62,237 nt of DNA. Source: Gammaproteobacteria bacterium (lineage in GTDB: Bacteria > Pseudomonadota > Gammaproteobacteria > JAJFJF01). A program made the translations under genes and the position numbers. The notes beneath the pieces are model-generated. The model was not told where the DNA came from, searched no databases, and was given only the letters and a program-made list of their open reading frames with translations. Each line of letters begins with the position of its first letter. The stretch's first letter is position 1. Positions 19,551-29,564 of the stretch are shown here, in pieces. The stretch covers positions 1 to 62,237 of the forward strand of contig JAJFJF010000037.1 of assembly GCA_021774255.1 (NCBI GenBank), given 5' to 3'.

Positions 19551-20888
19551 ATGGCACGTAAAAAACTACCTCAAGGTCAGTATCTTGCTGACGTCACGGC
19601 ACTTGACCATCAAGGGCGCGGTATTGCGCAACTCGAGGGTAAGGTTCACTTTCTTTCCCCTGCCTTACCAAATGAAAAGGTGGAATTTGTTTACACGCAA
19701 AATCGTCGCCGCTATGCAGAAGGTCGTGTGGTTGAGGTGATCACGCCTGCGTCTGCACGCGTGGAACCAGGCTGCCCCCACTTTGAGGTCTGTGGTGGCT
19801 GCAGCTTGCAGCACATGGATCCTGACGGCCAAATTAACCTTAAACAGCACGTTTTATTGGAACAGCTTAATAATATTGGTCAGATAACGCCAAATGAGAT
19901 TTTGCCAGCATTGCGAGGGCCGGTTTGGGGATATCGCCGTAAGGCGCGCCTGGGGGTAAAGTATGTTGAGAAGAAAAACACAGTAGTTGTTGGTTTTAGA
20001 GAAAAAAATAGCAATCTTCTAGCGCAACTTGAAGTATGCAAGGTGCTTGCGCCTCCCGTCGGCGAGTTGATCAGGCCGTTACGTGATCTGATTTTTGGAT
20101 TGGAGGCAAAACAATCAATACCGCAGATTGAAGTGGCTAGCGGTGACGCTGAAACTGCATTAGTTTTCAGGTGGTTATGTGATTTATCTGAAGCAGACAG
20201 TTATGAGCTGGTGAGGTTTGGGCAAGCGCATGATTTGCAAATCTATATTCAGCCAAGCAACGCCGCTTCAATTTATCGTTTGTGGCCAGCAAGCCAGCGA
20301 AAAGAAGAATTGTTACACTATCGTTTGGAAGCATATGGTTTGACCTTGTTTTTTCATCCCAGCGACTTCACCCAAGTCAATGCCGCGCTCAACGAGAAGA
20401 TGATTGAGCAGGCAGTTGAGCAACTTGATTTAAAGAAAGAAGATCGTGTGTTGGATTTATTTTGCGGCTTGGGAAACTTTAGTTTGCCGATTGCACGCCA
20501 AGCAGCGGAAGTCATCGGCATAGAAGGGAGTGACAGGATGGTCGAGCGTGCGACGCAAAATGCACAATACAATCATATTGAGAATGCCGCGTTTTATTGT
20601 GCTGATCTCGCTGCAGAGGTGCCGGGGGGCTTGCTGGGTCAACATCCCACAACAGGACCGATTGATAAAATTTTGCTGGATCCGCCACGCTCAGGCGCAG
20701 CAGCATTGATACCCCAATTGGCCCCGCTACAGGCAAAACGTATCGTATACGTTTCCTGTCATCCCGCCACGCTCGCGCGTGATGCTGCACTGCTGGCTGA
20801 GCAGGGCTACCGATTAGTGAATGCAGGTGTCATGGACATGTTCCCACACACCACGCATGTTGAAGCAATGGCCGTATTTACAAAATGA
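19551..20888 (+). CDS. rlmD: 23S rRNA (uracil(1939)-C(5))-methyltransferase
   Basis: A 445-aa RumA-type enzyme that makes m5U1939 in 23S rRNA. It has an N-terminal TRAM domain (about 5-60) and a [4Fe-4S] cysteine cluster (CPHFEVCGGCSLQHM, with a later Cys near LEVC). The SAM-binding motif is LDLFCGLGNFSLPIA, and the catalytic segment DPPRSGA and VYVSCHPATLARD contains the nucleophilic cysteine. Its stop overlaps the relA start as ATGA, indicating an rlmD-relA-mazG operon. Confidence 0.95.
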   Translation: MARKKLPQGQYLADVTALDHQGRGIAQLEGKVHFLSPALPNEKVEFVYTQNRRRYAEGRVVEVITPASARVEPGCPHFEVCGGCSLQHMDPDGQINLKQHVLLEQLNNIGQITPNEILPALRGPVWGYRRKARLGVKYVEKKNTVVVGFREKNSNLLAQLEVCKVLAPPVGELIRPLRDLIFGLEAKQSIPQIEVASGDAETALVFRWLCDLSEADSYELVRFGQAHDLQIYIQPSNAASIYRLWPASQRKEELLHYRLEAYGLTLFFHPSDFTQVNAALNEKMIEQAVEQLDLKKEDRVLDLFCGLGNFSLPIARQAAEVIGIEGSDRMVERATQNAQYNHIENAAFYCADLAAEVPGGLLGQHPTTGPIDKILLDPPRSGAAALIPQLAPLQAKRIVYVSCHPATLARDAALLAEQGYRLVNAGVMDMFPHTTHVEAMAVFTK

Positions 20889-23065
20889 CACGTCAAGAAG
20901 AAGCGCAAACGCCCTTAGATTTTGATAGCTGGTGCCAGTTAAGCACCCAAGGGCGCCTGACAGAAAAAGGCAGCGCTTTGTTGCGTGCCGCCTGGGAGAT
21001 GAGCAGTCGTCAAGAAAATGAGGCGATTGCAGGGCGAGCGATCGCCAACATATTGGCTGCGCTGCACGCTGATGCGGAAGCCTTGAGCGCAGGCATGCTC
21101 TACCCGAGTTTGCAATCTGGGGAATACTCGCTTAGCGATGTGGAAGCCCAAGTGGGTGCCGGGGTCGCCGCCTTGTTGGCAGGCGCTCAGAAAATGGATA
21201 GCGTCAACAAGCTACAAAGTAATACACGTGCGCAGGCTGATAAATTGCGCGGCATGTTATTGGCCATGGCCAAAGATGTGCGTGTGGTACTGATTAAGCT
21301 CGCGGAACGTGTTTATGTCTTGAGAAATAGCAAAACGCTTGAGCCGGGTGCCGCAAAGGCCATTGCAAAAGACAGCATGGATATTTACGCGCCGCTGGCC
21401 AATCGCTTGGGGATCGCTTATATCAAGTGGGAGCTGGAAGATCTGGCTTTTCGTATTTTACAACCCAAAGCGTATGCTGAGATTGCCGCCTCACTGGATG
21501 TGCGGCGAGATGATCGTGAAAAATTTATTCAAAAAATGATTGCTGCGCTACAAACCGCGCTACGTGAGGCTAACGTTGAGGGGGATATTTCGGGGCGAGC
21601 CAAACATATTTTCAGCATTTGGCGGAAAATGCAGCGAAAAAACTTACCGTACAGTGAAATTTTTGATGTGCATGCCTTGCGGATATTAGTCAAAGATGTA
21701 ACAAGCTGCTATGCCGCCTTGGGGTGCGTGCACACCTTATGGCAGCATATTCCAAAAGAATTTGATGACTATATTGCTACGCCAAAAGAAAATGGCTATC
21801 GCTCTTTGCACACGGCGGTGGTTGGGCCAGAATCTGGGGCAGTGGAAATACAAATCCGCACACATGAGATGCATGAAGAATCTGAGCTCGGTGTAGCGGC
21901 ACATTGGCAATACAAAGAGGGCGGTGCGAAGCAGAGCGGTGAAACGGGTCAAAAACAAAAAGTACAATGGTTGCGTCATTTACTCGATTGGCAAAAAAAC
22001 CTGACCGAAGAAGATGACGTCGAGGCACTGAAAGAATTACAGTCACAAGCATTTGATGACTATATCTACGCCTTAACGCCTAAAGGTGAGATCATTGATT
22101 TGCCGCAAGGCGCCACCCCTATTGATTTTGCTTATCACATTCACAGTGATGTGGGGAACCGTTGCCGAGGCGCGAAAGTAAAAGGCAGCATTGTGCCCTT
22201 GACGTATGCGCTTCAAACAGGCGATAAAGTTGACATCATGACCACCAAAGAAGGGGGCCCCAGTCGTGATTGGTTAAGCCCACATTTAGGGTACATTAAA
22301 ACGGCACGCGCGCGCGCTAAAATACACCAGTGGTTTAGAAAGCAAGATTACAAGAAAAATATAATCGAAGGGCGCGAAATTGTGGAGCGAGAACTCTCTC
22401 GCTTGGCATTGCCTGCCTTGGATTTTGAAAAACTCGCGCCTAAGATGAATGTGAAAACAGGCAATGATGTGTTAGCTGGGCTGGGGCGAGGTGACATTCG
22501 TTTTGGTCACGTCTTAACAGCCGCAAATGTATTATTGCCTGAAGCCAAACCGCCACTGCAACGCCCTAAAGCACCGCGTCACCCAGGCAAACGCACAGAT
22601 ATTGTGATCCAAGGTGTGGGCAATTTACTGACCCATATTGCAGATTGTTGTAAACCGGTGCCGGGAGATACCATCATTGGTTATGTGACACAAGGTAAGG
22701 GCGTCTCGATCCACCAAAAAGCGTGCCCGAATCTCTTGCATTTAATGGCGCATCATGATGAGCGTATATTGGAAGTGGCGTGGCAAGCCAGCACGGCGCA
22801 AACTTACCCATTAGATATTGTGGTGTATGCCTATGATCGCCAGGGGTTACTCAACGACATTACGCGCGTGCTGGCGAATGAAAAAGTCAATGTAACAGGC
22901 GCAAATACCCAAAACCAAGCAGACGGTATTGCTAAAATGATATTGACGCTAGAAGTCAATAGCCTTGCCGCATTAGAACGCGTGTTAGGCGGTGTGCTGC
23001 AGTTGCCTAATATTTTTGAGGCCAAACGTTATATATCCGGCCAGGAGAATCAAAAACATGGGTGA
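20885..23065 (+). CDS. relA: GTP pyrophosphokinase RelA
   Basis: A 726-aa ribosome-associated (p)ppGpp synthetase of the stringent response. The N-terminal hydrolase region is degenerate (the HD residues are absent around AGMLYPSLQSGEYS), as expected for RelA rather than SpoT. The synthetase core has EFDDYIATPKENGYRSLHT and an EIQIRT strand. A TGS domain (ALTPKGEIIDLPQGATPIDF), a Cys-containing zinc-finger region (ADCCKPVPGD) and a C-terminal ACT domain (about 650-720) follow. Translation appears coupled to rlmD. Confidence 0.96.
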   Translation: MTRQEEAQTPLDFDSWCQLSTQGRLTEKGSALLRAAWEMSSRQENEAIAGRAIANILAALHADAEALSAGMLYPSLQSGEYSLSDVEAQVGAGVAALLAGAQKMDSVNKLQSNTRAQADKLRGMLLAMAKDVRVVLIKLAERVYVLRNSKTLEPGAAKAIAKDSMDIYAPLANRLGIAYIKWELEDLAFRILQPKAYAEIAASLDVRRDDREKFIQKMIAALQTALREANVEGDISGRAKHIFSIWRKMQRKNLPYSEIFDVHALRILVKDVTSCYAALGCVHTLWQHIPKEFDDYIATPKENGYRSLHTAVVGPESGAVEIQIRTHEMHEESELGVAAHWQYKEGGAKQSGETGQKQKVQWLRHLLDWQKNLTEEDDVEALKELQSQAFDDYIYALTPKGEIIDLPQGATPIDFAYHIHSDVGNRCRGAKVKGSIVPLTYALQTGDKVDIMTTKEGGPSRDWLSPHLGYIKTARARAKIHQWFRKQDYKKNIIEGREIVERELSRLALPALDFEKLAPKMNVKTGNDVLAGLGRGDIRFGHVLTAANVLLPEAKPPLQRPKAPRHPGKRTDIVIQGVGNLLTHIADCCKPVPGDTIIGYVTQGKGVSIHQKACPNLLHLMAHHDERILEVAWQASTAQTYPLDIVVYAYDRQGLLNDITRVLANEKVNVTGANTQNQADGIAKMILTLEVNSLAALERVLGGVLQLPNIFEAKRYISGQENQKHG

Positions 23066-23867
23066 GAAATCGATCAATGATTTATTAACGGTGATCCATC
23101 GCTTGCGGGATCTGGATGCAGGTTGCCCGTGGGTGAAGCGACAAGACTTCCGCTCAATTGCACACTACACCCTTGAAGAAGCTTACGAAGTGGCCGATGC
23201 GATTGAAGAAGGCAATTTAGATGACTTAAAAGAAGAGCTGGGTGATTTGTTATTTCATATCGTCTTTTATGCCAGGGTGGCGGAAGAGAGGGAGGCGTTT
23301 AATTTCTCAGATGTGACGCAAAGCGCCGTGGAAAAATTAATCAGACGCAACCCTCATATTTTCTCGCAAGACGCGTCTGCTGATGCTTCTATTGAGACAG
23401 TGATTGAAAATTGGGAAAGCATTAAACAACAAGAGCGTGAAGACAAGGCGAAACAGAGAGAGAAAACGGCCAGCGTATTAGACAATCTGCCGCGCAGTTT
23501 GCCGGCCTTGCCGCGTGCGGAGAAAATACAAAAACGTGCGGCGACACTGGGGTTTGACTGGCCAGATTATCAGGGCGCGCGCGCGAAAATAACAGAAGAA
23601 CTAGCGGAGCTTGATGAGGCAGTGAGTGCGGGTGCCGACAAAGAGAAAGTGACGCATGAATTGGGCGATGTGCTGTTTAGCTGTGTTAATTTGGCACGCC
23701 ATCTTGCGATCCCCCCCGAGGCGGCGTTGCGCGCAAGCAATGCGCGCTTCATAAAACGTTTTCAGGCAGTAGAAGACCTGTCACGCCAGCAAAACAAAGA
23801 CTTGCGGCACATGACGCTGGATGAGTTGGATGCGCTTTGGGAGCAAGCAAAGCAGCAGACCTCATGA
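23058..23867 (+). CDS. mazG: Nucleoside triphosphate pyrophosphohydrolase MazG
   Basis: A 269-aa all-alpha NTP pyrophosphohydrolase with two MazG domains. The first has YTLEEAYEVADAI and LKEELGDLLFHIVFYAR, the second ITEELAELDEAV and HELGDVLFSCVNLARH; both keep the EEXXE/EXXD metal sites. The start at 23058 follows AGGAGA and overlaps the relA stop by eight bases. The N-terminal GCPWVKRQDF has Val where the family usually has Asp (CPWD). In E. coli MazG lowers ppGpp during starvation, which fits its place after relA. Confidence 0.93.
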   Translation: MGEKSINDLLTVIHRLRDLDAGCPWVKRQDFRSIAHYTLEEAYEVADAIEEGNLDDLKEELGDLLFHIVFYARVAEEREAFNFSDVTQSAVEKLIRRNPHIFSQDASADASIETVIENWESIKQQEREDKAKQREKTASVLDNLPRSLPALPRAEKIQKRAATLGFDWPDYQGARAKITEELAELDEAVSAGADKEKVTHELGDVLFSCVNLARHLAIPPEAALRASNARFIKRFQAVEDLSRQQNKDLRHMTLDELDALWEQAKQQTS

Positions 23868-24688
23868 CCAAATATGGCAGACCTCAGCTGATAGGCTTGG
23901 CTGCTTTGCTGCTCAGTTTTTCGCTCATGGGGCAGGAAGAAGAGGAAGACGCGCCGACCATGCTGAATATCACAAAAGGATTTGTTGAGTCGGTGCTCAA
24001 TGATTACCAATATTATTACTCTGCAAAACGTCTTTGGGAGCTGAGCTTGCTCGTGGCGGGCACAGGTGTGCTGGCCAATACCGAGCTGGACAAAGAAATA
24101 TATGACCTTTGGGAAGATAATATTCGTCACTCTTCTACGAATGAAGTAGCCGATGTGATTAATTTTTTTGGGTGCCGTGATAATTTTCTTTACCTGATCC
24201 CTGGCTACATCGGTCTGACCTTATGGGGAGGGTATGCACCCGACAATAGCCGCCGTGCCACATGGGGGACGTGGAGTGAGCGTGTCTTGCGAGGGTACGT
24301 GCTGGCTATCCCACAACAAGCTATACTGACTAATGCTATTGGTGCAAGCCGCCCTATACTCGGTGACTCGCATTGGCGCCCTTATAGCGGCAAATCGCGC
24401 GCCGTCAGCGGGCATGTGGTGGCACTGTCTATGCCGTTTGTCACGGCGGCAAAAATGATGGATACTTGGCAGAGCAAAGCGGGGTTTTATTTTTTATCTA
24501 CTTTGCCGATGTTTGCCCGCATCAATACGGAGAGCCACTATCCTTCACAAGTGATACTGGCTTGGTCGTTAGTTTATTTGGCGGCAAGCAGTATTGATGT
24601 CCTTGAGAGAGAGAAAGAGCATACATTGAAAATTGTGCCTTTTGCCGTACCCGATGGCATAGGCTTAGGGATACAGCGATCGTTTTAG
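23864..24688 (+). CDS. PAP2-like membrane phosphatase family protein
   Basis: A 274-aa protein starting at an ATGA overlap with mazG. It has a signal-like segment at the N-terminus (LIGLAALLLSFSL) and later hydrophobic stretches. PAP2-type motifs are present but degenerate: GASRPILGD, then AVSGHVVALSMP (the SGH motif), then ESHYPSQVILAW, where the usual SRxxxxxHxxxD ends with Gln/Ser in place of Asp. Family members dephosphorylate lipid phosphates, but altered active-site residues make catalysis uncertain. It ends 11 bases before the next gene, in the same operon. Confidence 0.65.
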   Translation: MTKYGRPQLIGLAALLLSFSLMGQEEEEDAPTMLNITKGFVESVLNDYQYYYSAKRLWELSLLVAGTGVLANTELDKEIYDLWEDNIRHSSTNEVADVINFFGCRDNFLYLIPGYIGLTLWGGYAPDNSRRATWGTWSERVLRGYVLAIPQQAILTNAIGASRPILGDSHWRPYSGKSRAVSGHVVALSMPFVTAAKMMDTWQSKAGFYFLSTLPMFARINTESHYPSQVILAWSLVYLAASSIDVLEREKEHTLKIVPFAVPDGIGLGIQRSF

Positions 24689-24699
24689 GAAGAAGCGTC

Positions 24700-25545
24700 A
24701 TGCCAAAAAAATTAGCCACCACTATCGTATCGTTCTTTAAAACACTGTTTGTCACATTTGATAATTTGTGTTTGATGACAAAAGCCTCGGCACTCACCTA
24801 TACCACCTTACTTTCTCTTGTGCCCTTAATGGCCGTGAGTTTGGCCATGTTGTCAGCTTTTCCTGTTTTTGATGTTATCCAAAATAAAATACAAAATTTT
24901 ATTTTTGATAATTTTGTGCCTGCCTCGGGAGAGGTGGTGCAGACTTACCTGAAAAAATTTGCTGACCAAGCCGCTTCGCTTTCAGTTTTTAGTATCTTGT
25001 TTTTACTGACGACGGTGATTCTGCTCTTTTACAGTGTTAAAACCACTTTTAATGATATTTGGGGCGTAAGCATTCGGCATCGCAGTATCTGGGCAATTGT
25101 GAGCTACTGGCTGATTATTAGTTTAATACCCATTATAGTGAGTTTTAGCTTGTTGCTGCTCTCTTATACCGTCTCACTGCCTATTGTGGCCAAACTTGCA
25201 CACAATGCAGGGATCTCACTGGTGTTTATAAAAATGGCACCGTTTTTATTGGGCGCGGCTGCGTTTACTTTTTTGTACATTGTGATCCCCAGTTGTAAAG
25301 TGCCTTTCCGCATTGGTTTGGTGAGCGGCCTGCTGGCAGCCACTTTATTTGAATTTGCTAAAAAAGGATTTGCGTTATACGTTTCGTTTATTCCTACCTA
25401 TGATCTTATTTACGGTACCATGGCGGCGATCCCTTTGTTTCTAATTTGGCTTTATGTGTGCTGGGTGCTGACCTTATTTTGCTCACTGTTTGGTAGAGTG
25501 CTTTTTGAATTCAGCCCCCCGCGACGATGGTCACTTAAGAAGTAG
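24700..25545 (+). CDS. yihY: YihY/BrkB family inner-membrane protein
   Basis: A 281-aa protein with about six membrane helices. It carries the family features KASALTYTTLLSLVPLMAVSLAM near the N-terminus, FNDIWGV, and YIVIPSCKVPFRIGLVSGLL near the middle. It was once called RNase BN; its real role is unknown. AGGAAG precedes the ATG. It is the last gene before the clpB promoter. Confidence 0.88.
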   Translation: MPKKLATTIVSFFKTLFVTFDNLCLMTKASALTYTTLLSLVPLMAVSLAMLSAFPVFDVIQNKIQNFIFDNFVPASGEVVQTYLKKFADQAASLSVFSILFLLTTVILLFYSVKTTFNDIWGVSIRHRSIWAIVSYWLIISLIPIIVSFSLLLLSYTVSLPIVAKLAHNAGISLVFIKMAPFLLGAAAFTFLYIVIPSCKVPFRIGLVSGLLAATLFEFAKKGFALYVSFIPTYDLIYGTMAAIPLFLIWLYVCWVLTLFCSLFGRVLFEFSPPRRWSLKK

Positions 25546-25546
25546 C

Positions 25547-25574
25547 CTTGAAATACGCGTCATTGCCCCCATAT
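25547..25574 (+). promoter_or_regulatory. Sigma-32-type heat-shock promoter for clpB
   Basis: CTTGAAA at 25547-25553, a 13-base spacer, then CCCCATAT at 25567-25574. This fits the sigma-32 (RpoH) consensus CTTGAAA-N11-16-CCCCATnT. It lies 34 bases before the clpB start. Confidence 0.88.
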
Positions 25575-25608
25575 TATGATTAAGCGGGCATATTAGGAGA
25601 GTGCAACC

Positions 25609-28221
25609 ATGCGAATGGATAAATTAACCAATAAATTTCAACAAGCGTTAGCGGATGCGCAGTCATTGGCTGTCGGTCGTGATCATGCTTATATTGAGCC
25701 TATTCATGTGATGAAGGCGCTATTAGAACAAGCTGGCAGCACCCCTGCGCAGTTGTTAGCCCAAACAGACGTGGAGGTTTCCAACCTAGAAGGGCAGCTC
25801 GATGAGGCCTTATCTCGCTTACCCACCGTTGAAGGGCAAGCTGGAGAAGTGAATATTTCCAGTGACTTAAATAGATTATTGAATGTAACAGATAAGCTCG
25901 CGCAGCAGCGTAACGATCAATATATTTCCAGTGAGCTTTTCTTGTTGGCCGCGCTGGAAGATCGCGGGCAACTGGGCAGTTTGTTAAAACAAGCCGGTGC
26001 AGATAAAGCGATATTGACACAAGCAGTCGACGCGTTACGGGGTGGCGAGCGTGTCCAAGAGCAAGGGGCTGAAGAGCAACGTCAAGCGTTAGAACGCTAC
26101 ACGATCGATATGACGGCGCAGGCTATTGCGGGCAAATTAGACCCGGTGATTGGGCGGGATGACGAGATCCGCCGCACTGTTCAAGTGCTGCAGCGTCGCA
26201 CTAAAAATAATCCAGTGCTGATTGGCGCGCCGGGTGTCGGTAAAACAGCTATTGTCGAAGGGCTGGCACAACGTATCGTCAATGGCGAAGTGCCAGAGGG
26301 TATTAAAAACAAGAAAGTGCTTGCTTTAGATATGGCGGCTTTAATTGCCGGTGCGAAATATCGCGGTGAGTTTGAAGAGCGCTTAAAAGCCGTTTTAAAA
26401 GACTTGGCCAAGCAAGAAGGCCAGATTATTCTGTTTATCGATGAATTGCACACCATGGTGGGGGCCGGTAAAGCAGAAGGCGCGATGGATGCCGGGAATA
26501 TGCTCAAACCTGCGCTGGCACGGGGGGAGCTGCATTGCGTGGGCGCCACCACATTAGATGAGTATCGTCAGTATGTTGAAAAAGACGCGGCGCTGGAACG
26601 CCGTTTCCAAAAGGTCTTAGTGGATGAACCCAGCGTCGAAGATACCATTGCTATTTTGCGTGGTCTAAAAGAGCGCTATGAAGTGCATCATGGTGTGAAT
26701 ATTACCGATCCGGCTATCGTCGCCGCAGCGACCTTATCACATCGGTACATTAGCGATCGTCAGTTACCTGATAAGGCCATTGATTTAATCGATGAAGCCG
26801 CCAGCCAAATTCGCATGGAAATTGATTCCAAACCCGAGCCCATGGATCGCTTAGAACGCCGTTTGATCCAACTCAAAATTGAAGGTGAGGCCCTGAAAAA
26901 AGAAACGGATGAGGCGTCGAAAAAACGACTCAATACCCTGAAAGAGGAAGTAAGTACCCTTGAAAAAGAATATGCTGACATGGAAGAGATTTGGAAGTCT
27001 GAAAAAGCAGCATTACAAGGTGCACAAACGATCAAAGAAGCCTTGGAGCAAGCTCGCCTTGAGCTGGAGACGGCACGCCGTGCAGGTGATTTAACGCGTA
27101 TGTCAGAATTGCAATATGGGCAGATCCCCGAGCTTGAGAAAAAGTTAACGGCTGCTGAAACCCAAGAAGAAGAAGCGAAAACCGGTAAAAAAACAGATAA
27201 AGCCGCGGGCAAAATGGGGCAGTTATTGCGCAATAAAGTCACTGAAGATGAGGTGGCGCAGATTGTCGCAAAATGGACGGGGATCCCCGTCTCTAAAATG
27301 CTGGAAGGCGAGCGCGATAAGCTATTACGCATGGAAGTAGAACTCCATGAGCAAGTGGTCGGGCAAAATGAAGCCGTTGATGCCGTGGCCAATGCCATTC
27401 GGCGTTCGCGGGCCGGGCTTGCGCCTGAAAACCGTCCGGTGGGCTCGTTCCTGTTTTTAGGACCAACCGGCGTGGGTAAAACGGAGCTTTGTAAAGCCTT
27501 AGCCAACTTCTTATTTGATACCGAAGAAGCAATGGTGCGCATTGATATGTCTGAGTTTATGGAAAAACACTCTGTCGCGCGTTTAATTGGTGCGCCCCCG
27601 GGTTATGTGGGGTATGAAGCCGGTGGCTATCTGACCGAAGCGATCCGACGTAAACCGTATTCGGTGATTTTGTTGGATGAAATCGAAAAAGCCCATCAAG
27701 ATGTGTTTAATATCTTGTTGCAAGTGCTCGATGATGGCCGTTTGACTGATGGCCAAGGGCGGACCGTCGATTTTCGCAATACGGTGATCGTCATGACGTC
27801 AAATTTAGGGTCAGAAGTGATCCAAGAAATGGCCGGTGAAAACCAGTATGACAAGATGAAAGGCGCGGTGCTAGAGATAGTGGGACACCATTTTCGACCA
27901 GAGTTTATTAACCGTGTGGATGAAACTGTGGTCTTTCATCCTTTATCATCTGATCAGATCCAGGCGATTGCTAAACTGCAGGTTGCGGCTTTAGCGCAGC
28001 GGCTGCTGCAGCGCGATATTACCCTGAAGGTTGAAGGTCCCGCTTTACAGTATTTGGGCGAAGCAGGTTTTGACCCTGTATACGGCGCACGTCCCTTAAA
28101 GCGTGCGATTGCCCAGCACCTTGAAAACCCATTGGCCCAGGCTATCTTGAAAGGGGAATTCAAGTCGGGTGATGTCATTGATGTTAAAGCTAAAAACGGC
28201 GACTTGACGTTTACGGCTTAG
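25609..28221 (+). CDS. clpB: ATP-dependent chaperone ClpB
   Basis: An 870-aa Hsp100 disaggregase working with DnaK. It has an N-terminal Clp repeat domain (1-145), a first AAA+ module with Walker A GAPGVGKT and Walker B LFIDELH, and the long coiled-coil middle domain (about 400-530). The second AAA+ module has GPTGVGKT and [11 protein letters not shown], followed by the C-terminal D2 small domain. A Shine-Dalgarno AGGAGA precedes the ATG; a second ATG lies two codons on. Regulation by heat shock is supported by the upstream promoter. Confidence 0.98.
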   Translation: MRMDKLTNKFQQALADAQSLAVGRDHAYIEPIHVMKALLEQAGSTPAQLLAQTDVEVSNLEGQLDEALSRLPTVEGQAGEVNISSDLNRLLNVTDKLAQQRNDQYISSELFLLAALEDRGQLGSLLKQAGADKAILTQAVDALRGGERVQEQGAEEQRQALERYTIDMTAQAIAGKLDPVIGRDDEIRRTVQVLQRRTKNNPVLIGAPGVGKTAIVEGLAQRIVNGEVPEGIKNKKVLALDMAALIAGAKYRGEFEERLKAVLKDLAKQEGQIILFIDELHTMVGAGKAEGAMDAGNMLKPALARGELHCVGATTLDEYRQYVEKDAALERRFQKVLVDEPSVEDTIAILRGLKERYEVHHGVNITDPAIVAAATLSHRYISDRQLPDKAIDLIDEAASQIRMEIDSKPEPMDRLERRLIQLKIEGEALKKETDEASKKRLNTLKEEVSTLEKEYADMEEIWKSEKAALQGAQTIKEALEQARLELETARRAGDLTRMSELQYGQIPELEKKLTAAETQEEEAKTGKKTDKAAGKMGQLLRNKVTEDEVAQIVAKWTGIPVSKMLEGERDKLLRMEVELHEQVVGQNEAVDAVANAIRRSRAGLAPENRPVGSFLFLGPTGVGKTELCKALANFLFDTEEAMVRIDMSEFMEKHSVARLIGAPPGYVGYEAGGYLTEAIRRKPYSVILLDEIEKAHQDVFNILLQVLDDGRLTDGQGRTVDFRNTVIVMTSNLGSEVIQEMAGENQYDKMKGAVLEIVGHHFRPEFINRVDETVVFHPLSSDQIQAIAKLQVAALAQRLLQRDITLKVEGPALQYLGEAGFDPVYGARPLKRAIAQHLENPLAQAILKGEFKSGDVIDVKAKNGDLTFTA

Positions 28222-28327
28222 CACATTGCATCCTCCCATAAGCTAAGCTGAATGAAGGCCTAAGAATACAGCGTTTTTTTTCTGCTTTAAATTGTAGTTT
28301 AATTTGTAAATTAATTGTAATAATCTC

Positions 28328-28357
28328 ATTGCGCATGTTGATTGCGCATGTTATAAT
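28328..28357 (+). promoter_or_regulatory. Sigma-70-like promoter with a 12-bp direct repeat, upstream of the VP39-like gene
   Basis: TTGCGC at 28329-28334, a 17-base spacer and a perfect TATAAT at 28352-28357. The 12-mer ATTGCGCATGTT occurs at 28328-28339 and again at 28341-28352, so the two copies cover the -35 and spacer. This could be an operator. The DNA before it is very AT-rich. Confidence 0.6.
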
Positions 28358-28419
28358 TGCTTAGAATTTTATATTGGCATCTTTTAAAAGAAGATGAAAT
28401 TAAGTAATTTGAATGACTT

Positions 28420-29418
28420 GTGAGTACTGTGTTGGCATCAATTTCCTATCACGAAAGAAAAAATACGCTATTAGGTTTAGTGGGTGGTTTTGTGCGTAAG
28501 CTGGCTACCGATGCGCCAAAGCAAGCTTATCAAGAACCGAGCCCAGCAGAGCTCCGTAGCACGCGCACATTGCACTGGGGGCAGCGTAAGTTGCTCATGG
28601 CCGAAATAGAGTTTCTCACAGCGCATGGTGGGCTTTCTAATACAGTCGTCTACGCCGGGGCTTATCCAGGGGATCACATTGTTTATTTATCAACCTTATT
28701 TCCTGAGCATACCTTTATTTTATATGATCCCATCAAGTTAGTCCTACCCACCACGCCAAAAATTATCTTAAAACAAGGGTGCTTTACGGAAGAAACGGCA
28801 AAAGCATACCAAGGTAAAGCCGTATTGTTTATTTCGGATATCCGTTCGGTTTCAGAATCGCTATCACGAAATGAATTTGAGGAAAGGGTGCTGGTAGATA
28901 TGAAACTGCAGCAACGTTGTCATGATATTATGCAGCCAGCCAAAAGTCTCCTCAAGTTTAGGTTCCCTTTTACCGTAAAAGAAATGGCGTACCTAGAGGG
29001 TGATATTTATTTGCCTGTCTGGGGCAAGCGCGGGACGTCAGAAGCACGTTTAGTGCCGCACGGTCATGCACGCAAATTATACCGCGTTGAGGATTACTGT
29101 GATCAAATGCATTATTTTAATAACGTGACGCGAGTGGCTAGCTATGCGCATTCAGTTGATGTGGCGGCGAGTGACGGGCTGGCTCATTGTTACGATAGTA
29201 CCGCAGAGATCGTTATTTTGGCTGCTTATTTGCGTCAGCAAAGAAAGGTGCCTGAGGCAGCATTGCCTGCTGAAATCATTCATTTATCAAAACACATTTC
29301 TCAAAAAATAATGCTTTCAGGTTCTCCCGATACGCTCCTCAAGAAAAGAGAGAAATACCGAGAAGCTCTAGAGCAGCAAGCCTCAAAAATGGAAGGAAAA
29401 ATACCAGGATCTGCTTAA
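28420..29418 (+). CDS. Poxvirus VP39-like mRNA cap-specific 2'-O-methyltransferase homologue
   Basis: A 332-aa protein starting at GTG. Its motif order matches vaccinia VP39, the cap 2'-O-methyltransferase and poly(A) polymerase subunit (PARP_regulatory family): RKLLMAEIEFL, VVYAGAYPGDHIVYL (SAM loop, VP39 VVYIGSAPGTHIRYL), LFISDIRS (VP39 LISDVRS), LKFRFPF (VP39 LKWRCPF), TSEARLV (VP39 SAEMRLL) and MHYFNNVTR (VP39 MYYLNKIVR). The K-D-K-E catalytic tetrad is kept at K57, D140, K179 and E208. The VP39 comparison is from memory. Bacterial mRNA has no m7G cap, so the target could be host RNA, or the fold may serve another 2'-O-methylation. It has its own promoter and no clear Shine-Dalgarno. Confidence 0.75.
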   Translation: MSTVLASISYHERKNTLLGLVGGFVRKLATDAPKQAYQEPSPAELRSTRTLHWGQRKLLMAEIEFLTAHGGLSNTVVYAGAYPGDHIVYLSTLFPEHTFILYDPIKLVLPTTPKIILKQGCFTEETAKAYQGKAVLFISDIRSVSESLSRNEFEERVLVDMKLQQRCHDIMQPAKSLLKFRFPFTVKEMAYLEGDIYLPVWGKRGTSEARLVPHGHARKLYRVEDYCDQMHYFNNVTRVASYAHSVDVAASDGLAHCYDSTAEIVILAAYLRQQRKVPEAALPAEIIHLSKHISQKIMLSGSPDTLLKKREKYREALEQQASKMEGKIPGSA

Positions 29419-29564
29419 AGCGCCAAGCGGGAAGAAACGGCGCCTTTTATTTTTGAGAAACCCAGTAGGGCGTTCTGACGCTGCGCTACTCAGCGCTATC
29501 AAATCGTTGTTCTCGATCCGATCGCTATGCGGTGATCTGTATGACAGATTGAGTAGGCCTCTTT

